The notes: generated by a model not told the origin, from the sequence alone. Numbered from the stretch's first letter, positions 1 to 10,786 are shown. The stretch is DNA of 64,000 bases from Rhodanobacter sp. B04 (GCF_002001125.1 NZ_MUNV01000012.1:186001-250000); one strand, 5' to 3'. Made by a program: numbers and translations.

Positions 1-1544
1 GCAGCTTCCACGAGCCGGGAAATCTCCGCGATCGTGTCGCTGGCGTGTGCCTGTGTCCGTGCCGAGATGTCGCACGCGGTCTTCGCCAGGGTCTCGCAGA
101 TCTCCTGCTGCCGGCTCGCGGTGCGCGCGCTCGTTCGTTCCCACTCCTGGCGCAGCATTGCGGTCGTCGTTTCGAGCGTGTCGGCCCATGCGGCCAGCCG
201 TTGCTGGTCCTGCGAGGCCAGCGTCGCCTGCAAGTCCGTGTGCGATTGGCCGACGGTGCGGACCAGCGACGCCGAGTGCTGCTCAAAGGCTGCCGCAGCC
301 ACCGACAGGGCCTGTTGGTTGTGGGCGGCGAGCTTCTCATTGACGCCTGCTTGCTGCGACAGCGCCTGATTCCACGCGTCGGCCATGTTGCACGCCGTGG
401 CGTCGAGGCGTGCAGAAACGCCTTCCAACAGACCAGCCGAGCGTTGCTCGAAGGTTTCGGTGAATCGCTCCAGCGAGCTGCGCAAATCCTGAACAAGCGC
501 CTCGCTCGATCGCCGATGCCCGGCCAGTGCCTGGTTCCAGATATCCGCCACGGCGGTGGTGGTCGCCTCGAAACCAGCCGACAGTCCTTGCAACTGCCGT
601 TGCACGGCATCTGTCACGGTGTCGTGCAGTGCAGCCGACTCGCGTGCGAGCCCTGCCATCGTGGCCTGCATGACGGGTTCCAGCGCGGCCCCGGCGGCAC
701 GTGCGCTCTCGGCGACGCTCTCCTTCAACGACAGCTCGACGGAGGCGGCCAGGCGCGTGTAGCTGGCTTCGGTCTTGCCGAGGAATGCGTCCTGATTGGC
801 GATCTGCCGTTCGTTCGCGGCCACGCTTTGCTGTTCGATGCTCGCCATCATCGCCTGCAGGCGATCGACCAGGGCAGGCATCAGTGCGGTCTGCCGCTGC
901 AGGAGCTTGAACGATTCCTCGCGCCGATGGCTCTGCGAATGGATGCGCAGCGTCGTCGCGATCTTCAGGTCCAGCAACTGCACCGCGTGCAGCCGCTCGC
1001 GCCGGCATAGCGCGGAGAGCAGCCCGAGCATCGCCGAGCTGGCCACGCCCGCGATCGAGGTGCCGAACGCAAACCCAAGCCCCTTGACCGGTGCGGCGAG
1101 CGAGCCGCGGATAGCCTGCAGATCCGTCGCGCTTTCCAGCGCCATGCCGGTGCCGCGAAGGGTCGCCAGCATGCCCAGCAGCGTGCCCAGCATGCCCAGC
1201 AGGACGAGCAAGCCCACCAGATACGGCGTCAGCGCCGGCAGCGGCAAGGCCACACGCTCACCCTCGATGCGCAGGCGTGTCGCGTTGCGCAGGCTGGGAT
1301 GCAAGCGGCCCAGCCAGTCATCCAGGCTGGTCGGCGCGGCGGACAGATCCGTCACGGCGTGCGCCAGCGTGGACGTGGCTTGCCGATAGCGGTGCAGCTC
1401 AAGCGCGCCCGCCAGGTAGCACGCGCCAATCACCATCGTGACGGCCGTCGCCAGCGGATTGGAGCCGACGTAGCCGGCGCCGATCCAGCACACTGCCACC
1501 AGACCTGTGAAAAACACCGCGAGATTAAGCAGATTTCTGAACAT
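1..1544 (-). CDS. DUF802 family MotA/ExbB-like membrane protein (3' end outside window)
   Basis: This minus-strand frame is open from ATG at 1544 to the window edge (514 codons plus 2 bases), so the C-terminus is missing. The N-terminus has two hydrophobic segments (about residues 5-25 and 30-47). A second pair near residues 108-130 and 150-180 is rich in Gly and Leu (GMLGTLLGM, then GLGFAFGTSIAG), resembling the paired helices of MotA/TolQ/ExbB channel proteins. From about residue 200 on it is a long Ala/Gln/Glu-rich region with repeated patterns such as WNQAL and TFEQRSA, suggesting an extended coiled-coil tail. Its start overlaps the 3' end of the DUF3348 gene by 20 bases, so the two are probably translationally coupled. 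In related genomes DUF802 and DUF3348 genes sit beside an OmpA/MotB-like gene, which would lie beyond the left edge. Family assignment is from recall; function is unknown. Confidence 0.72.
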   Translation of the reverse strand, partial: MFRNLLNLAVFFTGLVAVCWIGAGYVGSNPLATAVTMVIGACYLAGALELHRYRQATSTLAHAVTDLSAAPTSLDDWLGRLHPSLRNATRLRIEGERVALPLPALTPYLVGLLVLLGMLGTLLGMLATLRGTGMALESATDLQAIRGSLAAPVKGLGFAFGTSIAGVASSAMLGLLSALCRRERLHAVQLLDLKIATTLRIHSQSHRREESFKLLQRQTALMPALVDRLQAMMASIEQQSVAANERQIANQDAFLGKTEASYTRLAASVELSLKESVAESARAAGAALEPVMQATMAGLARESAALHDTVTDAVQRQLQGLSAGFEATTTAVADIWNQALAGHRRSSEALVQDLRSSLERFTETFEQRSAGLLEGVSARLDATACNMADAWNQALSQQAGVNEKLAAHNQQALSVAAAAFEQHSASLVRTVGQSHTDLQATLASQDQQRLAAWADTLETTTAMLRQEWERTSARTASRQQEICETLAKTACDISARTQAHASDTIAEISRLVEA

Positions 1545-2298
1545 GGCGTCCCAATGAGTGGCTGCGAAGCGCTGCAAGCAGGCCTTCGACCGGGTGAAAA
1601 CGAACGTCCAGTTCGGCGAGCAGCACGCTCTGCACGTCCTTGCGAAACACGTCCAGCCATGCCCCAGGCGCTATCGCCGGGGCATCCTCGGATACTTGCG
1701 CGCCGGCCGGCGCCTTCGGCTCGGCCTGACGCAAGCGCTCGAAATGGTCCCCGAGTAGCGCAGGCACGTGGGCCAACAGCGTCTGCTCGCGCGGGCTCAG
1801 TACACGTTCCATGACCGCATCAACCTCCGCCAATCGCGCCATGTCGGCCGTTCCCTGGACAAGCATGTCCCGCAGACGCCCGCGCAGATTGCCGGTGGCC
1901 GCCTGCATCGACCGCTGCATGGCGAGATAGCGCTGACGAAACACCGCGTAATCGACCGCCGCGTCCGCGCCACCTTCTTCGGCGGACGCCGGTTCAGCCC
2001 CGCACTGCCTCGAGGTGGCGAATACAGGATCGTCGGCGATGCTCTTTGCCAGCGCGATACGCACACGCGCGCATTCGCTCTCTTCAGCACGGCCAAAGGC
2101 AGGCACGTCCGAGCCCACCGCAGACGGCTTGCCGTCGAGCGATGTGGACAGCGCAACGGCGTACGTCCAGCCGAGCCATTGGCCCAGCCGGTCCGAGAGC
2201 GATTGCCTGGAGGGGGAAACGTCAACGTCCGTCAGGCGAGCAAGCAAACGAATGAAGGTCGGGCCACGGATACTGGTCCGTTGAGAAGCTTGCACCAT
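1525..2298 (-). CDS. DUF3348 family protein
   Basis: The gene encodes 257 residues starting MVQASQRTSIRG. It has no signal peptide or membrane segment, so it is probably cytoplasmic. The N-terminal part (GPTFIRLLARLTDVD, then RLGQWLGWTYAVALS) and the phrase YAVFRQRYLAMQRSM match what I recall of the DUF3348 family, which is usually placed directly upstream of DUF802. The 3' end overlaps the DUF802 start by 20 bases, so this is the first gene of a minus-strand operon. No strong ribosome binding site is visible before 2298. Function is unknown; a cytosolic partner of the DUF802 channel-like protein is a guess from context. Confidence 0.7.
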   Translation of the reverse strand: MVQASQRTSIRGPTFIRLLARLTDVDVSPSRQSLSDRLGQWLGWTYAVALSTSLDGKPSAVGSDVPAFGRAEESECARVRIALAKSIADDPVFATSRQCGAEPASAEEGGADAAVDYAVFRQRYLAMQRSMQAATGNLRGRLRDMLVQGTADMARLAEVDAVMERVLSPREQTLLAHVPALLGDHFERLRQAEPKAPAGAQVSEDAPAIAPGAWLDVFRKDVQSVLLAELDVRFHPVEGLLAALRSHSLGRHVQKSA

Positions 2299-2590
2299 AT
2301 TTCTGGCTGAAAAACCGCCATTTTACACGCTAACCGGGTGGCGACCGCTGCCTGGCGACTGGCGTACAAGCGGCGAAGCAAGCGGTTGGCGCCGGCGGCG
2401 ATCTTCAACAGCAAAGGCGGACATCAAGCGCCGATGCATTCCGCCCGTTGCCAGCTGGCCTGGCAGGGGCGGAAGCGATCTACCCTTGCGGACCGCGACT
2501 GGCATTGCAGCATGCGGTCGATCGAGGAGATCAAGGCAAACTCTGCGTTTCAGTACCTACGCCGAAGTCATTCGACGCAGGGAGATCCGC
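2299..2590. other. intergenic, no gene seen
   Basis: About 290 bases lie between the DUF3348 start and the end of the alcohol dehydrogenase gene. Short open frames here lack ribosome binding sites and family resemblance. It should hold the promoter of the DUF3348-DUF802 operon, but I could not pick one with confidence. Confidence 0.5.
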
Positions 2591-3643
2591 TCATCTGCCC
2601 AACGACGCATTGTCGATGACGAAGCGGTACTTCACGTCACCCTTCACCATGCGGTCGTAGGCCTCGTCGATCTTCTGCGCCGGGATCATCTCGATGTCGG
2701 AGACGATGCCTTTCTCGGCGCAGAAATCCAGCATCTCCTGCGTTTCGGCGATGCCGCCGATCAGCGAACCGGCGATCGCCCGGCGCTTGAAGATCAGGTT
2801 GGCCACGCTCGGCGACGGATGCGGATGCTCCGGCACGCCGACCAGCACCAACGTGCCGTCGCGCTTGAGCAGCCCGGTGAAGGCATCCAGCGAATGGCTG
2901 GCGGCCACGGTGTTGAGGATGAAGTCGAAGCTGTTGACGTGCGCCTTCATCTCGTCGGCGTTGCGCGATACCACCACCTCGTTCGCGCCCAGGTCCAGCG
3001 CCGCCTGGCGCTTGCTGTCCGAGGTGGTGAAGGCCACCACGTGCGCGCCCATCGCATGCGCGAGCTTCACCCCCATATGGCCCAGTCCGCCGATGCCGAC
3101 CACGCCGACCTTGCTGCCGGGACCGACCTTCCAGTGACGCAACGGCGAGTAGGTGGTGATGCCGGCGCACAGCAGCGGCGCGACCGCGGCGAGCTGCGCT
3201 TCGGGGTGGCGGATCTTCAGTACGAACTTTTCATCGACCACGATGCGCTGCGAATAGCCGCCCAGCGTGTGCCCGGGCGCGTCCGCGGTCGGGCCGTTGT
3301 AGGTACCGACGAAGCCGTTCTCGCAATACTGCTCCAGCCCCTCGTCGCAGGCCGCGCAATGCTGGCAGCTGCCGACCAGGCACCCCACGCCCACGGTGTC
3401 GCCGAGCTTGAAGCCGGTCACGCCGCTGCCCACGGCGCTGACGTGGCCGACGATCTCGTGGCCCGGTACGCACGGATAAAGCGTGCCGCCCCACTCGGAG
3501 CGCACGGTGTGCAGGTCGGAATGGCAGACGCCGCAATAGGCGATGTCGATCTGCACATCCTGCGGACCGGGCGGACGACGCTCGATGTCGATGGACTGCA
3601 GCGGCTTGTCGGCGGCGTGTGCGCCGTAGGCTTTGATGGTCAT
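2591..3643 (-). CDS. yahK: zinc-dependent alcohol dehydrogenase, YahK/cinnamyl type
   Basis: A 350-residue medium-chain dehydrogenase very similar along its length to E. coli YahK (349 aa), an NADPH-dependent aldehyde reductase. Catalytic zinc ligands are C37 (CGVCHSD) and H62-E63 (GHE). Structural zinc cysteines are C93, C96, C99 and C107. The nucleotide-binding glycines are in GIGGLGHMG near residue 175. I chose ATG 3643 because AAGGA sits just upstream and it matches the family start; an in-frame ATG at 3709 would add 22 residues with no support. It is the last gene of a five-gene minus-strand operon (AKR-AKR-CMD-cupin-ADH), 34 bases after the cupin gene. The likely role is reduction of reactive aldehydes; the native substrate is unknown. 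Confidence 0.93.
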   Translation of the reverse strand: MTIKAYGAHAADKPLQSIDIERRPPGPQDVQIDIAYCGVCHSDLHTVRSEWGGTLYPCVPGHEIVGHVSAVGSGVTGFKLGDTVGVGCLVGSCQHCAACDEGLEQYCENGFVGTYNGPTADAPGHTLGGYSQRIVVDEKFVLKIRHPEAQLAAVAPLLCAGITTYSPLRHWKVGPGSKVGVVGIGGLGHMGVKLAHAMGAHVVAFTTSDSKRQAALDLGANEVVVSRNADEMKAHVNSFDFILNTVAASHSLDAFTGLLKRDGTLVLVGVPEHPHPSPSVANLIFKRRAIAGSLIGGIAETQEMLDFCAEKGIVSDIEMIPAQKIDEAYDRMVKGDVKYRFVIDNASLGR

Positions 3644-3677
3644 GACGTTTTCCTTGCTGGGGATGGAAGCAATGGGG

Positions 3678-4085
3678 TCAGGATGCCGATCCTGCAAGAT
3701 ATTCCTCATCGGTCACCTTCTCCATCCACTCGACCACCTTGCCGTCCTTCGCTTCCTGGACGGCGACGTGGGTCATCGCGGTGGTCGGTGTGGCACCGTG
3801 CCAGTGCCGGTGGTTGGACGGGCAGCAGACGATGTCGCCGGCGTTGATCTCCACGATCGGGCCGCCTTCGCACTGGGTCCAGCCCTTGCCGGCGGTGACG
3901 ATCAGGATCTGTCCCAGCGGATGCGTGTGCCAGGCGCTACGCGCGCCGGGTTCGAAAGTGACGATGCCGCCGGACACGTTCGCGCCGCCGATGCCCTTGA
4001 ATGGCGAGTCGATGCGGACCTTGCCGGTGAAGTACTCGGCTGGTCCGGTGACAGAGGGCTGCGAGCCGTTGCGGATGATTTCCAT
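3678..4085 (-). CDS. small cupin protein
   Basis: A 135-residue single-domain cupin. The metal-site motif is WHTHPLGQ (H53, H55, Q59), with the second histidine cluster HRHWHG at 92-97. Length and motifs fit the small cupins often linked to carboxymuconolactone-decarboxylase-like genes and sometimes annotated as (R)-mandelonitrile lyase-like. ATG 4085 is preferred over the upstream in-frame 4181 because AGGAA lies upstream and family proteins start here. It is the fourth gene of the operon, 58 bases after the CMD gene. No signal peptide is present. The reaction is unknown; the operon suggests work on a small reactive carbonyl or quinone compound. Confidence 0.85.
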   Translation of the reverse strand: MEIIRNGSQPSVTGPAEYFTGKVRIDSPFKGIGGANVSGGIVTFEPGARSAWHTHPLGQILIVTAGKGWTQCEGGPIVEINAGDIVCCPSNHRHWHGATPTTAMTHVAVQEAKDGKVVEWMEKVTDEEYLAGSAS

Positions 4086-4143
4086 GTGGGATGTTCCTGC
4101 GAAGAGATGAGTGTATGGGGCCGGGTGTGACAAACCTGTTCGC

Positions 4144-4896
4144 TTACGCCGACGTGCCTTCGCTGACCACTCGCAAAGCATTGAGCGTGCGCGGATAGCC
4201 GATGAACGGCAGCAACTGAGTCAGCGTGTCGATCAGCAGCTGGCGATCGTTGCCGATGGCCAGGTTGCCGGCAACGTGACCGGCCAGTTGCGGTTCGCAG
4301 CCGCCCAGCGCCGCCAGCATCGCGAAGGTCAGCAGTTCGCGGGTTTTCAGGTCCAGGCCGTTTCGGGTGTAGTAGTCGCCGAAGCAGTTGGCGGACAGGA
4401 AGTGCTGGATGTGCAGCTGATCCTTCGGCGATTGCGCAACCATTGCGTCGATGCGTTCGCCGAAGAAGCGCTGCTGTATCGCCAGCCCCTCCGCATGCCG
4501 TGTCTGTGCCGTCGTGGTCGACTGTGCTTCCAGCGGCAGCGCGATGCCGCGGTTGCGGAAGACTTCATGGGTGGCGTGGATGAAATCGAACACCCTGCCC
4601 ATGCCGGCATAGGGCACGGCCTGATAGACGATCTCCTTCACTTCCACCGGCGTCACGCCGACGTTCAACGCACCGTCCAGCATGGCGCGGTACTCGCCGA
4701 CTGCATGGCAGGCGATCAGCGCTGCCAGTTGCACCATCAGGCGCAGACGGATATCCATGTCGCTGGCTTTGATCACCTCGTCGAATGCCCAATTGTCGAA
4801 AATCTCGACCAGCTCGGGATCGCTGACCTTCAGCGTCGAGATGTGGCCGTGGAACAGTTGCTCGTGATTGCGCTGTGCTGCTTCAGTGATTGCCAT
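4144..4896 (-). CDS. carboxymuconolactone decarboxylase family protein (two CMD repeats)
   Basis: A 250-residue protein made of two CMD/AhpD-like helical repeats, one around residues 30-115 (LIACHAVGEYRAML, then YQAVPYAGM) and one around 150-245 (TRELLTFAMLAALGG, then QLLPFIGYPR). This double-domain form usually accompanies cupin and aldo/keto reductase genes. The family includes true decarboxylases and thiol-dependent peroxidase-like proteins, and no motif here decides between them. GAGG lies upstream of ATG 4896. The gap to the upstream aldo/keto reductase gene is 26 bases, so they should be co-transcribed. Confidence 0.85.
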   Translation of the reverse strand: MAITEAAQRNHEQLFHGHISTLKVSDPELVEIFDNWAFDEVIKASDMDIRLRLMVQLAALIACHAVGEYRAMLDGALNVGVTPVEVKEIVYQAVPYAGMGRVFDFIHATHEVFRNRGIALPLEAQSTTTAQTRHAEGLAIQQRFFGERIDAMVAQSPKDQLHIQHFLSANCFGDYYTRNGLDLKTRELLTFAMLAALGGCEPQLAGHVAGNLAIGNDRQLLIDTLTQLLPFIGYPRTLNALRVVSEGTSA

Positions 4897-4922
4897 CGTG
4901 TCGCCTCATGGATCCTGTTCGT

Positions 4923-7034
<2,112 letters not shown>

Positions 7035-7931
7035 ATGCCCCGCGAGAACTACAACGACCTGCTGGCCTTCCTGGCCGTGGCGCGCGAGCGCAGCTTCACC
7101 CGTGCCGCCGCGCAGTTGGGCGTGTCCCAGTCCGCGCTCAGCCACACCATTCGCGGGCTGGAGGCCCGGCTCGGCCTGCGCCTGCTCACCCGCACCACCC
7201 GCCATGTCGCCCCCACCGAGGCGGGCGAGCGTCTGTTCCGGGAACTGGCACCCAATTTCGGCGACATCGATGCGGCCGTGGCGAACCTGAGCGAGCTGCG
7301 CGACAAGCCCGGCGGCACGCTGCGCATCACCACCGGCGAGCACGCTGCCACCACGATCCTGTGGCCGGCACTGCGCAAGCTGTTGCCGGAGTATCCGGAC
7401 ATCCGCGTCGAGGTGATCAGTGATTCAACTTTGACCGACATCGTCGCCGAGCGCTTCGATGCTGGCATCCGGCTGGGCGAGCAGGTGGCCAAGGACATGG
7501 TCGCCACGCCGATCGGTCCGCCGATGCGGATGGCCGTCGTCGGCGCGGCCGGCTACCTCGCCTCACGACCACCGGTGCATACCCCGCGCGACCTCACCGG
7601 GCATGACTGCATCAATATCCGCTTCCTCACCCACGGTGGGCTTTACGCTTGGGAGTTCGAGCAGGACGGCCACGCGCTCAACGTCCGCGTGGAGGGGCGG
7701 CTGGCCTTCAACAACAGCCGGCAGATCCGTACCGCGGCGCTCGATGGCTTCGGCCTCGCCTGTCTGCCGGAAGACATGGTTCTGGCGGATATCGCGGCAG
7801 GCAGGCTGCAGCGCCTGCTGGGCGACTGGTGCCCGCCGTTTCCCGGCTATCATCTCTACTACCCGAGCAGGCGGCAGCACTCGCCTGCGTTTTCGCTGCT
7901 GGTGGAGGCATTGCGCTATCGGGGAGGCTGA
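7035..7931 (+). CDS. LysR-family transcriptional regulator
   Basis: A 298-residue LysR protein. The winged helix-turn-helix covers about residues 1-62 (FLAVARERSFTRAAAQLGVS, then LGLRLLTRTTR). The effector-binding domain begins near residue 88 (GTLRITTGEHAA) and includes the conserved ADIAAGRLQRLLGDW stretch. ATG 7035 (MPRENYNDL) matches the family start better than the in-frame TTG at 7023. It is divergent from the aldo/keto reductase operon, so that operon is its probable target, with a carbonyl or quinone compound as a possible effector. Its last 16 bases overlap the stop end of a decayed LysR gene on the other strand. Confidence 0.92.
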   Translation: MPRENYNDLLAFLAVARERSFTRAAAQLGVSQSALSHTIRGLEARLGLRLLTRTTRHVAPTEAGERLFRELAPNFGDIDAAVANLSELRDKPGGTLRITTGEHAATTILWPALRKLLPEYPDIRVEVISDSTLTDIVAERFDAGIRLGEQVAKDMVATPIGPPMRMAVVGAAGYLASRPPVHTPRDLTGHDCINIRFLTHGGLYAWEFEQDGHALNVRVEGRLAFNNSRQIRTAALDGFGLACLPEDMVLADIAAGRLQRLLGDWCPPFPGYHLYYPSRRQHSPAFSLLVEALRYRGG

Positions 7932-8085
7932 TCCTCGCCGGCCAGCTGCTCGAACTCGGCCGTCAGGCAATCGATCAGCTGACGCGCCGCCGGCAGCAGC
8001 CCGCGGCGCGACGGGAAGATGGCGTGCACGATGCTGCTCAGCGGCGCCAGTCCGGCAGGACGCGCTGCAGGGTTCCCGCGCCGCC
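7916..8085 (-). pseudogene. 3' remnant of a LysR-type regulator gene
   Basis: Read on the minus strand, this region encodes a typical LysR C-terminus: LQRVLPDW (8047-8070), then in another frame IVHAIFPSRRGLLPAARQLI and a stop at 7916-7918. The frame change near 8040-8047 and the missing HTH and effector domains show that it is broken. It ends head-to-head against a pirin remnant on the plus strand, as expected if one deletion removed the shared 5' halves of a divergent lysR-pirin pair. Confidence 0.65.
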
Positions 8086-8087
8086 GA

Positions 8088-8406
8088 CTCGATGCGGGCG
8101 CGGGCATCATGCTGGACGTCGAGCCCGCGCCCGAGCCGGGGATCTACGTATTGCAGGGCCAGGTCGATGTCGGCGGCGCCCGCCTGGCTACCGGTGCACT
8201 TGGCATCCTGGGCGGCGGCACCAAAGGTGCACCTTGCGGCGCACGGCGACGAGACGGTCGAGCGGGCGTTGCTCGGCGGCCAGCCGGTGCAGGGCGATGT
8301 GCTGCTCTCCGGCCCGTTCGTGATGGATAGGCCCGAACGGCTCGAACGGGCGAAGCGCGACTTTGCCGGTGGCCGCATGGGACGGCTCGAAGGCGTGCCG
8401 TTTTGA
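8088..8406 (+). pseudogene. 3' remnant of a pirin-family gene
   Basis: The first part (8088 to about 8222) reads LDAGAGIMLDVEPAPEPG, IYVLQGQVDVGGARLATGAL and GILGGG. The rest reads in the next frame: KVHLAAHGDETVERALLGGQ, then GPFVMDRPERLERAKRDF, stopping at 8404-8406. Together these match the C-terminal cupin domain of pirins, including the closing GPFVMN-type motif. The N-terminal metal-binding domain is absent, and a frameshift lies near 8222, so the gene should be inactive. Confidence 0.65.
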
Positions 8407-8677
8407 CGTTGGAAGTCATCCGACTTCGGCACGATCGAGATGGCCGCTGCAGGCATGCGACCTGCCGCGGCCGTGTGGCTCCCTGCGCTTTCCAGGGCAG
8501 GCTGCTCTCGCCCCGTGGCCCATGGCAGAGCTTGCGACAAATGCAGGCGAACCATGACAGCAGCTGACCGGGGTACGGGCCGCAGGTAGTTAATCGACAC
8601 GCAAACGGCAATGATGTGTCGAACCATCGGCGCCCTTTCCGCCTGCATTCGGCGGCGTCTACCCGCAAGGACTGTTC

Positions 8678-9496
8678 ATGATGCGTCATTCACTGCGACC
8701 CGTTTTCGCGGCCGTCATTTTTTTCGTCGCCGCGCAGACCGCGCTCGCGCAGACGCCGAAAACCGTGCTGCTGCAGGACCTCACCTGGACCGAGCTGCGC
8801 GACCGGATCCAGGCCGGCAAGACCACCATCATCATTCCGATCGGCGCCACCGAGCAGAGCGGGCCGGATGTCGCACTGGGCAAGCACAATGCGCGCGTGG
8901 CGTGGTTGTCTCAACGGATTGCCGAAGGACTGGGCAACGCCCTCGTGGCGCCGGTGATCGCGTATGTCCCGGAGGGCAGCTATGCGCCGCCGACGTCGCA
9001 CATGCGCTTTCCCGGCACCATCACCATCCCGGACGACGTGTTCGAGAAAACGCTGGAATCCGCCGCCAACAGTTTTGCGGTGCACGGCTTCCGCAACATC
9101 GTCTTCCTGGGCGACCACGGCGGCTACCAGAAGGATCTCCAGCGGGTGGTGGCCCACCTCAACAAGAGCTGGGCCGGCTCGGCGACCCGGGCCTTCGTGC
9201 CGCCGGAATACTACGCGACCAGCTCGGACGGCTACGCACAGATCCTGCGCCAGCGCGGCTTTCGCGATGACGAGATCGGCACCCATGCGGGACTCGCCGA
9301 TACTTCCCTGCAGCTTGCCGTCGCGCCGCAGATGGTCAGGCTGGATCGGCTGCACGGCAGTGCGAAGCTTGGCCCGGCGGACGGTGTCTACGGCGGCGAC
9401 CCACGCCGTTCCAGTGCCGAACTCGGCCGCTTGGGTATCGACGCGATCGTGTCGCGAACCGTCGATGCGCTCAGGAAGGACACCGCTGGGCGATAA
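8678..9496 (+). CDS. secreted creatininase-family protein
   Basis: A 272-residue protein with a signal peptide (basic MMRHSLRPV, hydrophobic core, AQA-type cleavage near residue 25). The body matches the creatininase (creatinine amidohydrolase) fold: IIPIGATEQSGPDVALGKHN, then VFLGDHGGYQKDL and EIGTHAGLADTSL. The first motif is unusual: family enzymes normally have ExH and a later Asp as metal ligands, while here the His is replaced by Ser (EQS) and the Asp position is occupied by His or Asn. AAGGA lies 6 bases before ATG 8678. The export signal and altered metal site argue against simple creatininase activity. The next gene, 45 bases on, encodes a secreted beta-propeller, so they may be co-transcribed. 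Confidence 0.82.
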   Translation: MMRHSLRPVFAAVIFFVAAQTALAQTPKTVLLQDLTWTELRDRIQAGKTTIIIPIGATEQSGPDVALGKHNARVAWLSQRIAEGLGNALVAPVIAYVPEGSYAPPTSHMRFPGTITIPDDVFEKTLESAANSFAVHGFRNIVFLGDHGGYQKDLQRVVAHLNKSWAGSATRAFVPPEYYATSSDGYAQILRQRGFRDDEIGTHAGLADTSLQLAVAPQMVRLDRLHGSAKLGPADGVYGGDPRRSSAELGRLGIDAIVSRTVDALRKDTAGR

Positions 9497-9541
9497 TGTT
9501 CCAGCTGGCATCTTCCCCCATCCCTTGATGATGAAATCACC

Positions 9542-10714
9542 ATGACTCCACGCTCCCCTCGTTTTTTCCGGATCGCCGCGTGTATTGGCGTCGCCTTGGC
9601 AGCTGCCTGCACCGCCTCCATCGCCGCTGCCGCGCAGTCGGTCACGACTGTCGCCGGCATGCCGCGGGTCGTGGATGCCAGCAATATGTACAGCGAGGCC
9701 GGTTTCAATCACTTCAGTCCCGCAGTAGCCGGTGCGTTGCCGCGGATCTATGTGCCGAACCTGCGTTCGAACAGCGTTTCCGTGATCGACCCCGCCACGT
9801 TCAAGGTGGTCGACACCTTCCCCGTCGGCCAGAGCCCGCAGCATGTCGTTCCGTCCTGGGATCTGCAGACGCTGTGGGTGACCAACAACGCCGAGGGCCA
9901 TAACGACGGCAGCCTCACCCCGATCGATCCGAAGACCGGCAAGCCGGGCAAGGCGGTGGCGGTCGACGATCCCTACAACATGTACTTCACGCCCGACGGC
10001 AAGGAAGCGATCGTGGTGGCGGAGTCGCGGGCGCGGCTGGACTTCCGCGATGCGCATACGATGGCCTTGCACAACAGCCTGCAGGTGCCGGAGTGCAAGG
10101 GCATCAACCACGCCGATTTCTCGATCGACGGCCGCTACGCGATCTTCACCTGCGAATTCGGCGGCAAGCTGGCCAAGATCGACATGGTCAAGCGCAAGGT
10201 GGTGGGCTATCTGCTGCTCGACAAGAAGGGCATGCCGCAGGACATCCGCGTCTCGCCGGACGGCAAGGTGTTCTATGTCGCCGACATGATGGCCAATGGC
10301 GTGTTCCTGGTCGACGGCGACAGCTTCACCCGGATCGGCTTCATCAAGACCGGCGTCGGCACGCACGGGATGTATCCGAGCCGGGATGGCACGAAACTGT
10401 ATGTCGCCAACCGTGGCTCCAACCGCATCCACGGGCCGCGCCATGGCAAGGGCAGCGTGTCGGTGATCGACTTCGCCACGCGCAAGGTCGTGGCGAACTG
10501 GCCGATTCCGCGCGGCGGCAGCCCGGACATGGGCAATGTCAGCGCCGACGGCAAGCTGCTGTGGCTGTCGGGCCGCTTCGACGACGTCGTCTATGCGTTC
10601 AACACCACGACCGGTGCGGTCAGATCGATCAAGGTCGGTGCGGAGCCGCATGGACTGGCCGTCTGGCCGCAGCCTGGACGCTATTCGCTGGGTCACACCG
10701 GGATCATGCGCTGA
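9542..10714 (+). CDS. secreted YVTN-type beta-propeller protein
   Basis: A 390-residue protein with a signal peptide (MTPRSPRFFRIAACIG, cleavage near AIAAAA at about 30). The mature part has repeated blades such as IYVPNLRSNSVSVIDPATFK, KVFYVADMMANGVFLVDG, KLYVANRGSNRIHGP and GSVSVIDFATRKVV, the hallmark of YncE/YVTN seven-bladed propellers. It is therefore a periplasmic or extracellular binding or scaffold protein; a catalytic role cannot be seen. It follows the creatininase-like gene by 45 bases, and both proteins are exported, so a shared function is plausible. Confidence 0.85.
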   Translation: MTPRSPRFFRIAACIGVALAAACTASIAAAAQSVTTVAGMPRVVDASNMYSEAGFNHFSPAVAGALPRIYVPNLRSNSVSVIDPATFKVVDTFPVGQSPQHVVPSWDLQTLWVTNNAEGHNDGSLTPIDPKTGKPGKAVAVDDPYNMYFTPDGKEAIVVAESRARLDFRDAHTMALHNSLQVPECKGINHADFSIDGRYAIFTCEFGGKLAKIDMVKRKVVGYLLLDKKGMPQDIRVSPDGKVFYVADMMANGVFLVDGDSFTRIGFIKTGVGTHGMYPSRDGTKLYVANRGSNRIHGPRHGKGSVSVIDFATRKVVANWPIPRGGSPDMGNVSADGKLLWLSGRFDDVVYAFNTTTGAVRSIKVGAEPHGLAVWPQPGRYSLGHTGIMR

Positions 10715-10786
10715 CCCCTGTCGGCCATGAAGCGCAGGCAGCTTCGCCGAAGCCGCCTGCGCGAATCCTGGCCATCGGGAAACCGG

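Noticed and set aside
337..1008. A long minus-strand open frame (223 codons) inside the DUF802 region
   Set aside because: It is Arg/Ala/Gly-rich and overlaps the DUF802 frame, whose translation has clear membrane helices and coiled-coil character; the other frame is a GC-skew artefact.
8690..10696. A 668-codon minus-strand open frame across the creatininase and propeller genes
   Set aside because: It is His/Arg/Ala-rich without domains, while the plus-strand frames have signal peptides and family motifs.
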